Shown here in pieces: positions 52,159-60,802 of a DNA stretch of 64,000 nt. Both the position numbers and the translations under genes were made by a program. The notes below the pieces were generated by a model. The model was not told where the DNA came from. It made no database searches and saw only the letters and a list, made by a program, of their open reading frames with translations. Source of the DNA: Pelomonas sp937871895. Lineage in GTDB: Bacteria; Pseudomonadota; Gammaproteobacteria; Burkholderiales; Burkholderiaceae_C. The DNA lies in assembly GCF_046348265.1 (NCBI RefSeq), contig NZ_JAXMEO010000007.1. One strand, written 5' to 3'. Position 1 is the stretch's first letter. Each line of letters starts with the position of its first letter.

Positions 52159-54578
52159 GGTGCAGTCGAAGCGGGGAGGGCGCTGAGCAAGCGCAAGCCA
52201 TAGAGCCCACCGGCCATGGAGCCGGGTTGCGCGACGAACTTGACGCGCAGCTTGCCGGCCGCATCGCGCGGCAGGTCAGCGGGCAGGGGCAGGTCCAGGC
52301 TGTACAGCTGGCCCTCCGTAGGCGGGCGCTTCTCCAGCAGCAGGCTGGCGAGCACACGGTCATTGACGACGACGTCGAAGCGGCGGCCCGCGTCGCGAGG
52401 GGCGAACCACAGGCGCAGCCAGCGCCCACGGGCGTCGCTGTCGCGCAGTTCGTAGCTGAACCACTGGCGCGCATGGCGCCAGCGGCCTTCAACGGCGAGG
52501 CCCGCCTCGGTGCCTTCACCGGCCACCGCGTGCTCGACCTCGGGCTGCTGTTCGCCCGGCGACACCTGGTCCACCGTGATGGCATCGAGCGCCTGGCGCG
52601 CGGCTTCGGCCAGGGCCATCTGCACGCGCAGGGCCTTGAACTCGGCCTGGTTGGCCTGGGGCCAATAGAGCATGTAGCGCGAGTCGTGCAGCCGGAAGAA
52701 AGGCATCAGCTGCAAGCTGCCGCGGCTGCCATCGGCACGGGCGACATCAGACGCGGTGAACAGCAGTGACTTGCCCGGCACGGGGCGCAAGCGGCGGGCG
52801 ATGTCGCGCTGCTCGCCCACAAAGATGGGCGCGGCTTCCTGCGCGCAGACGGGCCCGCTGGGCGAGTGGCCCATGCGCGAGTCGTCGGCCTTGAAGTTGA
52901 GCGCCTCGTCGGCGATCGGGTTGGTCTTGGCGGCCAGCACGATGGGGCCGTGCAGAACGGCGACGTAGCGGGGGAGGGCCGGCATGGGCTCGACGTGAGT
53001 GCGCATCGGCAGTTGCATCACGACGCGGTCGCCAGCCTTCCAGTCGCGCGTGAGTTCGACATAGCTGCCGGGCTTGGCCTTCACGGCCACCGGCTGGCCG
53101 TTGACCGTGATGCGCAGGCTGCCTGCGGCTACCCAAGCCGGGTAGCGCAGCGCGAGCGTGAAGCGGCCTTGGCCCTGCTCGATCTTGAGCTGGGTGCGCG
53201 CCTCGTCCGGGAAGTTGGTGGACTGCGTCAGGCGCAGACTGCGCTCGCGCCAGTCCACGCTGGAGGCGACGAAGAGGTTGACGAAGAACTTGTCGGCGCC
53301 CTCGTTCGAATAGACGAACTCGCCATGGCGCGCGTGGCTTTCGATGCCTGAGCCCACGCAGCACCACATGCCTTGGTCCACCTGCGAGTAGACGCGGTAG
53401 TGCTGCGGCCGCATCGGCGTGAAGTAAACAAAGCCGCCTTGCGGGTGCTGCGAGGCGAGGATGTGGTTGTAGAGCGTGCGCTCGTAGTAGTCGGCCAGCT
53501 GGGCCTGCTCGGCGCCCGTGCCGGCTGTGCGGTGCAGCAGCGCGGTGAGCTTGAGCATGTTGTAGCTGTTGCAGGTCTCGGGCCCTTCCACGTCGTCGAC
53601 CATGGGCTTGAAGTCGTCCGCCGGGTGGAAGTGCTCGCGCACGCTGTTGCCGCCGATGGCGACGCTGCGCTTGTCGACCACTGTGTGCCAGAAGAACTCG
53701 GCGGCGCGGCGGCCCTCGGGCTGCTGCGTGAGTTCGGCCATGCGGCCATAGCCGATGACCTTGGGGATCTGCGTGTTGGCGTGCAGGCCGGTGAGCTGGT
53801 CACGCTGCTCAGCCAGCGGCTGCAGCACCGCGCGGTGCGAGAAGCGCTGGGCCAGGGCCAGGTAGCGCTTGTCGCCGGTGATCTCGGCCACGTCGGCAAA
53901 GATCTCGTTCATGCCGCCGTGCTCGGCGCGCAGCATGTCCTGCATCTGCGCGTCGGTCAGCGGGGTGGTCAGGCGCTCGGCCCAGTCAGAGAGCCTCACG
54001 AGCATGCCCTTGGCCTCGGCGTTGCCGGCATAGCGCCAGGCATCGCGCAGGCCCGCGTAGAGCTTGTGCAGGTTGTACCAAGGCACCCAGCGGCCATTGA
54101 GGCCGAAGTTGTCGGCCTTCAAGTTGCCGGCCGCAATCTCGCTCCAGGCCTCGGCGCCCTTGGGGATGCCGCCGAGGTAGCCGGTGCCAATCTGGTCCTG
54201 GCAGCGCTTCAGTTCGGCCACGACATGGTCGAGCCGAGCCTTGACTTCGGCGTTGCCGGTCGAGGCCCACATCAATGCGAGGGCGGACAGGTAGTGCCCG
54301 CCCATGTGGCCGTCGAGGCCGGTGGACTCCCAGTTGCCGTAGGGCGCGACCTGGGTGGTCAGGCCGCACTCGCGCTTGAAGGGCGCGAGCAGGCGCTCGG
54401 GGTCGAGCGCCATCAGGTAGCGCAGGTTGGTTTGCTGCGCGTCATAGAAGGGCCCGTAGAGCAGGCGCACGCGGTCCAGCGGCACGGCCGTGGGGCCGGC
54501 CTCTGCGGCAGGCAATAGGCCGGCACAAAGGCCGACCGCCAGGGCCAGGGCGGCCCAGCGGGAAGTGGAGCGACGCAT
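52155..54578 (-). CDS. GH127 beta-L-arabinofuranosidase
   Basis: An 807-aa exported enzyme (signal peptide ending AEA) of the DUF1680/HypBA1 family, which removes beta-L-arabinofuranose, for example from extensin glycans or rhamnogalacturonan side chains. The zinc/cysteine active site is intact: E334 and C336 in EGPETCNSYN, and C406-C407 in MWCCVGSG (equivalent to HypBA1 E338, C340, C417, C418). GGNSVREHF carries the presumed acid/base Glu. The C-terminal region (~640-807) is a beta-domain (DUF4986-like). Tightly coupled to the GH31 gene. Confidence 0.92.
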   Translation of the reverse strand: MRRSTSRWAALALAVGLCAGLLPAAEAGPTAVPLDRVRLLYGPFYDAQQTNLRYLMALDPERLLAPFKRECGLTTQVAPYGNWESTGLDGHMGGHYLSALALMWASTGNAEVKARLDHVVAELKRCQDQIGTGYLGGIPKGAEAWSEIAAGNLKADNFGLNGRWVPWYNLHKLYAGLRDAWRYAGNAEAKGMLVRLSDWAERLTTPLTDAQMQDMLRAEHGGMNEIFADVAEITGDKRYLALAQRFSHRAVLQPLAEQRDQLTGLHANTQIPKVIGYGRMAELTQQPEGRRAAEFFWHTVVDKRSVAIGGNSVREHFHPADDFKPMVDDVEGPETCNSYNMLKLTALLHRTAGTGAEQAQLADYYERTLYNHILASQHPQGGFVYFTPMRPQHYRVYSQVDQGMWCCVGSGIESHARHGEFVYSNEGADKFFVNLFVASSVDWRERSLRLTQSTNFPDEARTQLKIEQGQGRFTLALRYPAWVAAGSLRITVNGQPVAVKAKPGSYVELTRDWKAGDRVVMQLPMRTHVEPMPALPRYVAVLHGPIVLAAKTNPIADEALNFKADDSRMGHSPSGPVCAQEAAPIFVGEQRDIARRLRPVPGKSLLFTASDVARADGSRGSLQLMPFFRLHDSRYMLYWPQANQAEFKALRVQMALAEAARQALDAITVDQVSPGEQQPEVEHAVAGEGTEAGLAVEGRWRHARQWFSYELRDSDARGRWLRLWFAPRDAGRRFDVVVNDRVLASLLLEKRPPTEGQLYSLDLPLPADLPRDAAGKLRVKFVAQPGSMAGGLYGLRLLSALPASTAP

Positions 54579-54607
54579 GAGCGCTTGTACGACGGGCTGC
54601 GCGGGGC

Positions 54608-56149
54608 TTACTCGACCGCGACAACCACCATGGACTTGGCGGGCAGGGTCAGCTTGAGCTGGCCATTGGTGGCCTGGGCCTCGAAGGCCTTGGGCACGAC
54701 CTGGGCCGGCTTGCCGATCTCGTTCTCCGAGTCCATCTTGTCGGCGGTCAGCAGCTGGCCGCGAGCGGCCTGCACCGGCTTGCCGAGGTCAACGCTCAGG
54801 GTCTGCGCGTCATGGGCGTGGGCGTTGACGAGGCCGAGGTAGAGCTTGCCGTCCTTGCCACGCGCTGCGGTGGCGCTGACGGTGGGCATCTCGTACTTGT
54901 CGACCTTGTAGACCGGGTTGCCTTCGAGCGTGGCGGGCAGCGAAGTCGCATCCTGGAAGGGGATGTACATCGCGAACGCGTGGTAGGTCGGCGTCAGGAC
55001 CATCTTGTCCTTGGTCGTCAGGATCATGGCCTGCAGCACGTTGACCATCTGCGCGATGTTGGTCATCTTCACGCGCTCGGCGTGGGCGTGGAAGACGTTG
55101 AAGTGCAGGGCCGCGAGCAGGGCGTCGCGCAGGGTGTTGCGCTGGACCAGGAAGCCGGGGTTGGAGCCGGGCTCGGGGTCATACCAGCTGCCCCACTCGT
55201 CGAAGTAGAAGCCGATCTTCTTGGCCGGGTCGTTCTTGTCCAGCACCTCGATGTTCTTGACGATCATCTGATCGATCTGCTGCGCCTTGCCCAGGGTCGA
55301 CACCCACTCGCTCTCAGGGAAGCCGACGGCCGAGCCCTTCTTGCCTTCCCAACTGCCGGAGGGCAGGGTGTACTCGTGGTGGCTGATGGCGTTGACACCT
55401 GCAACCCCTTTCTTGCTGAGCGCATCGGTCCACTCGGTCTGCATGCCGGTGCCGCCGCTGGCGATGATGATGGGGCGGTTGTTCGCGGGGGCCTTCAGGA
55501 AGGTGGCCGCCTGGCGGAACAAGTCGGCGTAGAACTCGGGCCGCATATTGCCGCCGCAGCCCCAGGTCTCGTTGCCCACGGCGAAGTAGTGCACGCGGAA
55601 GGGCTTGTCGCGGCCGTTCTTGCGGCGCAGCTGGGCCAGGGTGGAGTTGCCCTCGGCGGTCATGTACTCCAGCCACTCGGCCATCTCTTGCGGGGTGCCG
55701 GTGCCGATGTTGCCGTTCACATAGGTCTCGGCGCCGAGCTGTTCAGCCAGGTCGAAGAACTCGTGCGTGCCGACGGCATTGTTCTCGGGCACGCCGCCCC
55801 AGCTGGTGTTGACCTTGACCGGGCGCTTGTTGCGCGGGCCGATGCCTTCACGCCAGTGGTACTCGTCGGCAAAGCAGCCGCCGGGCCAGCGCACCAGCGG
55901 CACCTTGAGGGCCTTGAGCGCGCCAATCACGTCCTTGCGCCAGCCGCGCACATTGGGGATCTTGGACTCGGGGCCCACCCACATGCCTTCATAGACGCCG
56001 GTGCCGAGGTGCTCGGCAAACTGGCCGTAGATGTTGCGGTGGATGACGGGGCCGGGCTGGTCGGCCTTGACGACGAGCTTGACGTCGGCGGCGAAGGCAG
56101 CAGCGCTGACGCACAGCAGCGCGGCCAGGGCGGAAAGACGCTTCTTCAT
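54608..56149 (-). CDS. GH51 alpha-L-arabinofuranosidase (second copy)
   Basis: Exported (MKKRLSALAALLCVSAAAFAAD), 513 aa. Acid/base E194 in VGNETWGCGG and nucleophile E318 in YFDEWGSWY. It shares the N-terminal motif GQFAEHLGTGVYEG with the first GH51 near 32 kb but differs through the loop after the acid/base (GGTGMQTEWTDALSKKGVAGVNAISHHEY), so the two may prefer different linkages. GGAG precedes the ATG. Lies between the KGSA dehydrogenase and GH127 genes with gaps of 40 and 29 bases. Confidence 0.93.
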   Translation of the reverse strand: MKKRLSALAALLCVSAAAFAADVKLVVKADQPGPVIHRNIYGQFAEHLGTGVYEGMWVGPESKIPNVRGWRKDVIGALKALKVPLVRWPGGCFADEYHWREGIGPRNKRPVKVNTSWGGVPENNAVGTHEFFDLAEQLGAETYVNGNIGTGTPQEMAEWLEYMTAEGNSTLAQLRRKNGRDKPFRVHYFAVGNETWGCGGNMRPEFYADLFRQAATFLKAPANNRPIIIASGGTGMQTEWTDALSKKGVAGVNAISHHEYTLPSGSWEGKKGSAVGFPESEWVSTLGKAQQIDQMIVKNIEVLDKNDPAKKIGFYFDEWGSWYDPEPGSNPGFLVQRNTLRDALLAALHFNVFHAHAERVKMTNIAQMVNVLQAMILTTKDKMVLTPTYHAFAMYIPFQDATSLPATLEGNPVYKVDKYEMPTVSATAARGKDGKLYLGLVNAHAHDAQTLSVDLGKPVQAARGQLLTADKMDSENEIGKPAQVVPKAFEAQATNGQLKLTLPAKSMVVVAVE

Positions 56150-56189
56150 GGGGTTGTCTCCGGAGGAATCTTGTTGAGGAGCGACGGGT

Positions 56190-57782
56190 TCAGTCTTGGG
56201 TCAGCACGCCGTCACGACGGCGCCAGACGCCGCGCGTGTTGGGGTCTTGCAGCACGGCGGGCAACAGCGCTTGCGGCAGGTTCTGGTAGCTGACCGGGCG
56301 CAGGAAGCGCTGGATGGCGGCCGTGCCGACGGAGGTGCTGCGGCCATCGGACGTGGCAGGGAAGGGGCCGCCGTGGACCATGGCGGTGGACACCTCGACG
56401 CCGGTGGGGAAGCCATTGGCCAGGATGCGGCCGACCTTGCGCTCCAGCACGGGCAGCAAGCGGCGCGCGAGGCCGAGGTCGCCCTCGTCATCGGCTCGCA
56501 GTTGCAGCGTGGCCGTGAGCTGGCCTTCGAGGCCTTCAAGCACGGCGAGCAGCTCGTCCATGTCGCGGCAGGCAACGACCAGCGAGGCCGGGCCAAAGAC
56601 TTCGTCGCGCAGGCTGTGGTCCACCTGGAAGGCCGAGCCCGAGGTGCGGTAGAGCGCGGGCGCGCCCTGGCAGCCGGCGGAGCTGCCGCGCTGCAGCGTG
56701 GTGACGGCGCCGTTGGCGGCCAGCGCCGCCTCGCCGCGCTGGTAGGCGCTGGCGATGCCGGGCGTGAGCATGGTGCCGGCGGGCAATGGCGCGAGGGCCG
56801 CAGCGGCGGCGGCGGCGAAGGCGTCCAGCTCGGGGCTGGCCAGGCCCAGCACCAGGCCGGGGTTGGTGCAGAACTGGCCGACGCCCATGGTCAGCGAGGT
56901 GGCGAAGCCGGCGGCGATGTCAGCCCCGCGCGCCTTGAGGGCACCGGGCAACAGGACCACGGGGTTGATGCTGCTCATCTCGGCATAGACCGGGATGGGC
57001 TGCGGGCGTGCGGCGCAAGCGGCCATCAGCGCCGTGCCGCCGCCGCGCGAGCCGGTGAAGCCGACGGCCTGGATGGCCGGGTGGGTCACGAGCGTCTCGC
57101 CGATGCCATGGCCGCTGCCGGCCAGCATGGCGAACACACCTGCGGGCAAGCCAGCCTGACGCACCGCCTCGCAAACCGCGCGGCCGACGAGTTCCGACGT
57201 GCCGGGGTGGGCCGAGTGGGCCTTGACGACGACCGGGCAGCCGGCGGCCAGGGCCGAGGCCGTGTCACCCCCCGCGACCGAGAAGGCCAGCGGGAAGTTG
57301 CTGGCGCCGAACACCGCCACGGGGCCGACGCCGATGAAGCGCAGGCGCAGCTCGGGGCGCGGCGGGGTGCGCTCGGGCAAGGGCGTGTCGATGCGCGGGT
57401 CTTGCCAGGAGCCTTCACGCAGCAGCGTCGCAAACAGCTTGAGCTGGTTGCAGGTGCGGCCGCGCTCGCCCTCCAGGCGCACGCGGGGCAGGCCGGTCTC
57501 GGCCATCGCGCGTTCGATCAGCGCGTCGCCGATGGCCATGATCTGCGCGGCGACGCCGTCGAGGAAGTCGGCGCGCTGCGCGTCCGACGTGGCGCGGTAG
57601 GTGTCAAAGGCTTGGCCGGCCAGCGCGCAGGCTTCACGTACCTGGTCGGGCGTCACGGCGTAGAAGGCGGGCTCCAGCGGCGCGTTGGCACTGGGGTTGA
57701 AGGCCTGGAAGGTCTTGCCAGCGCCGCGCACCGGCACGCCGCCGATGAGGGAACTGCCGTCGATGGTGGAGGTCATGGTCAT
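56190..57782 (-). CDS. Alpha-ketoglutarate semialdehyde dehydrogenase
   Basis: A 530-aa aldehyde dehydrogenase of the type acting on 2,5-dioxopentanoate, the last step of the non-phosphorylative L-arabinose pathway, forming alpha-ketoglutarate. Catalytic C305 in GVGQFCTNPG and E268 in VYAEMSSINP; NAD(P)-binding FGASNFPLAFSVAGGDTASALAAGCPVVVKAHSAHPGTSE. The sequence is of the bacterial hydroxyproline/arabinose-inducible group. Start MTMTSTIDG; an earlier in-frame start lies close to a hairpin repeat and adds an atypical extension. Cytoplasmic. Confidence 0.92.
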   Translation of the reverse strand: MTMTSTIDGSSLIGGVPVRGAGKTFQAFNPSANAPLEPAFYAVTPDQVREACALAGQAFDTYRATSDAQRADFLDGVAAQIMAIGDALIERAMAETGLPRVRLEGERGRTCNQLKLFATLLREGSWQDPRIDTPLPERTPPRPELRLRFIGVGPVAVFGASNFPLAFSVAGGDTASALAAGCPVVVKAHSAHPGTSELVGRAVCEAVRQAGLPAGVFAMLAGSGHGIGETLVTHPAIQAVGFTGSRGGGTALMAACAARPQPIPVYAEMSSINPVVLLPGALKARGADIAAGFATSLTMGVGQFCTNPGLVLGLASPELDAFAAAAAAALAPLPAGTMLTPGIASAYQRGEAALAANGAVTTLQRGSSAGCQGAPALYRTSGSAFQVDHSLRDEVFGPASLVVACRDMDELLAVLEGLEGQLTATLQLRADDEGDLGLARRLLPVLERKVGRILANGFPTGVEVSTAMVHGGPFPATSDGRSTSVGTAAIQRFLRPVSYQNLPQALLPAVLQDPNTRGVWRRRDGVLTQD

Positions 57783-57836
57783 GTCGGAGTTTTTTCGGTG
57801 CGCGACACGCGCTGGATGAGATGAATTCAGTAATGC

Positions 57837-57907
57837 AACCACAGAGGCACAGAGGCACTGAGCAGTGCTCTCCTGGAATTCCTCTGTGCCTCTGTGCCTC
57901 TGTGGTT
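57837..57907. repeat. Hairpin repeat with 22-bp arms (second copy of the CCACAGAGGCACAG type)
   Basis: Arms 57837-57858 and 57886-57907 are complementary (AACCACAGAGGCACAGAGGC...). They lie in the gap between the dehydratase stop and the dehydrogenase start. Same repeat family as 46015-46080. In both places it separates two co-directional genes. Confidence 0.85.
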
Positions 57908-57923
57908 GACTTTGGCTTTCAGA

Positions 57924-59678
57924 CTAGTGTGAATGGCGGGGCACGGCCGAACCACGGCAGCCGCGCAGGAAGTCGAAGTCGCAGCCTTCATCAGCCTGCA
58001 GCACACGTTCGACGTAGAGATGACGATAGCCGCTGGCGTCGGCGGGGTCGGTGGTCTGCTGCGATTGCCACACGGCGAGGCGGGCCTCGATCTCGGCTTG
58101 GGGCACGTCGAGGTGCAGACGGCCGGCGGCGCAGTCGAGCTCGATGAAGTCGCCCTCGCGGACGATGGCGAGCGGGCCGCCCGCGCGGGCCTCAGGTGCC
58201 ACGTGCAGCACCACGGTGCCGTAGGCGGTGCCGCTCATGCGGGCGTCGGAGATGCGGACCATGTCGGTCACGCCGGCGGCCAGCAGTTTCGGCGGCAGGC
58301 CCATATTGCCGACCTCGGCCATGCCGGGGTAGCCCTTGGGGCCGCAGTTCTTCATCACGAGGATGGAGCTGGCGTCCACGTCGAGCGCCGGGTCGTTGAT
58401 GCGGGCCTTGTAGTCCTCGAAGTTCTCGAACACCACGGCGCGGCCACGGTGCTTCATCAGCTCGGGCGTGGCGGCCGAGGGCTTGAGCACGGCACCGCGC
58501 GGCGCGAGGTTGCCGCGCAGGATGCAGATGCCGCCGTCGGCGATCAGCGGCTTGTCCAGCGGGCGGATGACCTCGTCGCTGTAGATCGGCGCGTCCTTGC
58601 AGTTCTCCCACAGGCTCTTGCCGTTGACGGTGAGCGCCTCGGGATGGGGCAGCAGGCCGGCATCGCCCAGGCGGCGAATCACACCGGGCAGGCCGCCGGC
58701 GTAATAGAACTCTTCCATCAGGAAGCGGCCCGAGGGCTTGAGGTCCACGAGGGTGGGCGTGCCTTTGCCCATGCGGCTCCAGTCTTCCAGCTCCAGGTCC
58801 ACGCCGATGCGGCCGGCGATGGCCTTGTAGTGGATGACGGCATTCGTCGAGCCGCCGATGGCGGCGTTGACGCGGATGGCGTTCTCGAAGGCTTGCTTGG
58901 TGAGGACCTTGGACAGGCGCAGGTCTTCCCAGACCATCTCGACGATGCGCATGCCGGACAGGTGCGCGAGCACGTAGCGGCGCGCATCGACGGCCGGGAT
59001 GGCGGCGTTGTGCGGCAGCGAGACGCCGAGCGACTCGGCCATGCAGGCCATGGTGGAAGCGGTGCCCATGGTGTTGCAGGAGCCGGCCGAGCGCGAGTGG
59101 CCGGCCTCGGCGGCCAGGAAGTCGTGCATGGTGATCTGGCCGGCCTTGACCTGCTCGTGCAACTGCCAGACGGCGGTGCCGGAGCCGATGTCCTTGCCAC
59201 CGAGCTTGCCATTGAGCATGGGGCCGCCGGTCACGCACAGCGCGGGCACATCGCAGCTGGCAGCGCCCATCAGGAGGGCGGGGGTGGTCTTGTCGCAGCC
59301 CACCAGCAGCACGACGGCGTCGATGGGGTTGCCGCGAATGGATTCCTCCACGTCCATGCTGGCGAGGTTGCGCGTCAGCATGGCGGTGGGGCGGAGGTTG
59401 GACTCGCCGTTGGAGAACACCGGGAACTCGACGGGCCATCCGCCGGCTTCGAGGATGCCCTTTTTGACGTGCTCGGCCAGCTTGCGGAAGTGCGCGTTGC
59501 AGGGCGTCAGCTCGCTCCAGGTGTTGCAGATGCCGATGATGGGCTTGCCCTGGAACTCATGGTCGGGGATGCCTTGGTTCTTCATCCAGGAGCGGTACAT
59601 GAAACCGTTCTTGTCCTGGGTGCCGAACCATTCGGCGGAGCGCAGCTTGACGCGGCTTTTCTTGTCGTCGGTAGTCAT
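57924..59678 (-). CDS. araC: L-arabinonate dehydratase (IlvD/Edd family)
   Basis: A 584-aa iron-sulfur dehydratase converting L-arabinonate (some also D-galactonate or D-fuconate) to the 2-keto-3-deoxy acid. Fe-S ligands C60 (ELTPCN), C128 (VGCDK) and C201 (GSCNTMGT) match C59, C127 and C200 of Rhizobium L-arabinonate dehydratase with a one-residue shift. The Mg-site lysine is next to C128. Length and the N-terminus LRSAEWFGTQDKNGFMYRSW are those of the sugar-acid branch, not of IlvD or Edd. The symbol follows Azospirillum usage (unrelated to the AraC regulator). Downstream of the broken LysR gene. Confidence 0.9.
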   Translation of the reverse strand: MTTDDKKSRVKLRSAEWFGTQDKNGFMYRSWMKNQGIPDHEFQGKPIIGICNTWSELTPCNAHFRKLAEHVKKGILEAGGWPVEFPVFSNGESNLRPTAMLTRNLASMDVEESIRGNPIDAVVLLVGCDKTTPALLMGAASCDVPALCVTGGPMLNGKLGGKDIGSGTAVWQLHEQVKAGQITMHDFLAAEAGHSRSAGSCNTMGTASTMACMAESLGVSLPHNAAIPAVDARRYVLAHLSGMRIVEMVWEDLRLSKVLTKQAFENAIRVNAAIGGSTNAVIHYKAIAGRIGVDLELEDWSRMGKGTPTLVDLKPSGRFLMEEFYYAGGLPGVIRRLGDAGLLPHPEALTVNGKSLWENCKDAPIYSDEVIRPLDKPLIADGGICILRGNLAPRGAVLKPSAATPELMKHRGRAVVFENFEDYKARINDPALDVDASSILVMKNCGPKGYPGMAEVGNMGLPPKLLAAGVTDMVRISDARMSGTAYGTVVLHVAPEARAGGPLAIVREGDFIELDCAAGRLHLDVPQAEIEARLAVWQSQQTTDPADASGYRHLYVERVLQADEGCDFDFLRGCRGSAVPRHSH

Positions 59679-59716
59679 GGCGGGAGAGGGTCTGAAGAGG
59701 AATCAGTGTGGCCAGG

Positions 59717-60802
59717 CTAGTGGCTGGCCAGCGGCAGAGAGGAGCTGCCGTTGTGGCGGCTGGTGGCGGCGTCGGGGGTGGCGGCCGGCTCGGCGTAGAT
59801 CTCGGCCGCCAGCGTGCGCACGTGGTGCAACAGGCGGCGCGCGCCGGGCGAGAGCAGATGGCCGGAGCGGGTGATGAGGCCGAAGGAGTCCATATGGCAG
59901 GGCAGGCGCGCCGGCACGATGGCCAAGCCGGCATCGTGCACGAAAGACTGCGCGACCTCTAGCGGCATCACGTGCAGCGCGTCGGTCTGCATCATCAGCA
60001 CGCGCACGAGCACCTGCAGGTTGGTCTCTGCAAGGCTGACGGGTAGTTCGAGGCCGGCGTGCTGGAACATCTGCTCCCAGCGGTGACGCAAGAGGTTGCC
60101 CGGCGTCGGCAGTACCCAAGGAAAGCGAGCCAGGTCGGCCAGCTGCACAACGTCGGCCTTCAACAGGGGGTGGCCCATGCGGGCAACCGCGCACACGGGT
60201 ACGGGCGCGCTGGTGATGGATTCGTAGCGCAGGTCGGTGCCGTCTTAAGCATCGAGCAGGCGGCCGATGACGAAGTCGAGCACCCCACGGCGCAAGTTGT
60301 CGAGCAGGGCCTTGCTGCTGTCGCAGGCGACGCCGATCCGAAGCGATGGGGACTCGTCCTTGGCGCGCACGATGGCTTGTGGCAGCAGGCTGACGGCGGG
60401 TGTCAGGACGGCGCCCACCTCGACGCGGCCGCTGATGCCGTGCTTGAGTGCCACGATGTCGTCATGCGCGGCCGCGAGGCTGGACAGCGCCATGCGGGCG
60501 TGGCGGATCATGGTCTCGCCGTAGAGCGTGGGTTCCATGCCGCGGGCGTGGCGGTCAAACAGCCGCACTTCCAGCATGTCCTCCAGGTCCTTGAGCTGCT
60601 TGGACGCGGCGGGCTGGGTCATGCACAGCACATCGGCGGCGCGGTGGATGTTGCGCTCGTCGTCGATGGCGATGATGAGGAGAAGTTGCCGTGTCTTCAG
60701 GCGCGCACGCAGGAACCAGTTGGGGTTCGGCGTGGTGTCGGTGAGCGGCAGGGCGTCGTCGTCAAGGTCGGCGCTGGGCATGGTGGTGTCCCGGTAAGTC
60801 AT
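59717..60802 (-). pseudogene. LysR-family regulator interrupted by one in-frame stop codon
   Basis: The first 185 codons hold the helix-turn-helix (IHRAADVLCMTQPAASKQLKDLEDMLEVRLFDRHARGMEPTLYGE) and the first half of the effector domain, up to DFVIGRLLDA. Then comes TAA (60245-60247). Without any frame change the sequence continues DGTDLRYESITSAPVPVCAVARMGHPLLKADVV to the end, a normal LysR C-terminus; intact length would be 361 aa. TAA differs by one base from CAA (Gln), so one C-to-T change explains it. The protein resembles GbpR-type regulators of arabinose/galactose genes and the intact LysR near 13 kb. Its start overlaps the GH97 stop (ATGA). Confidence 0.88.
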
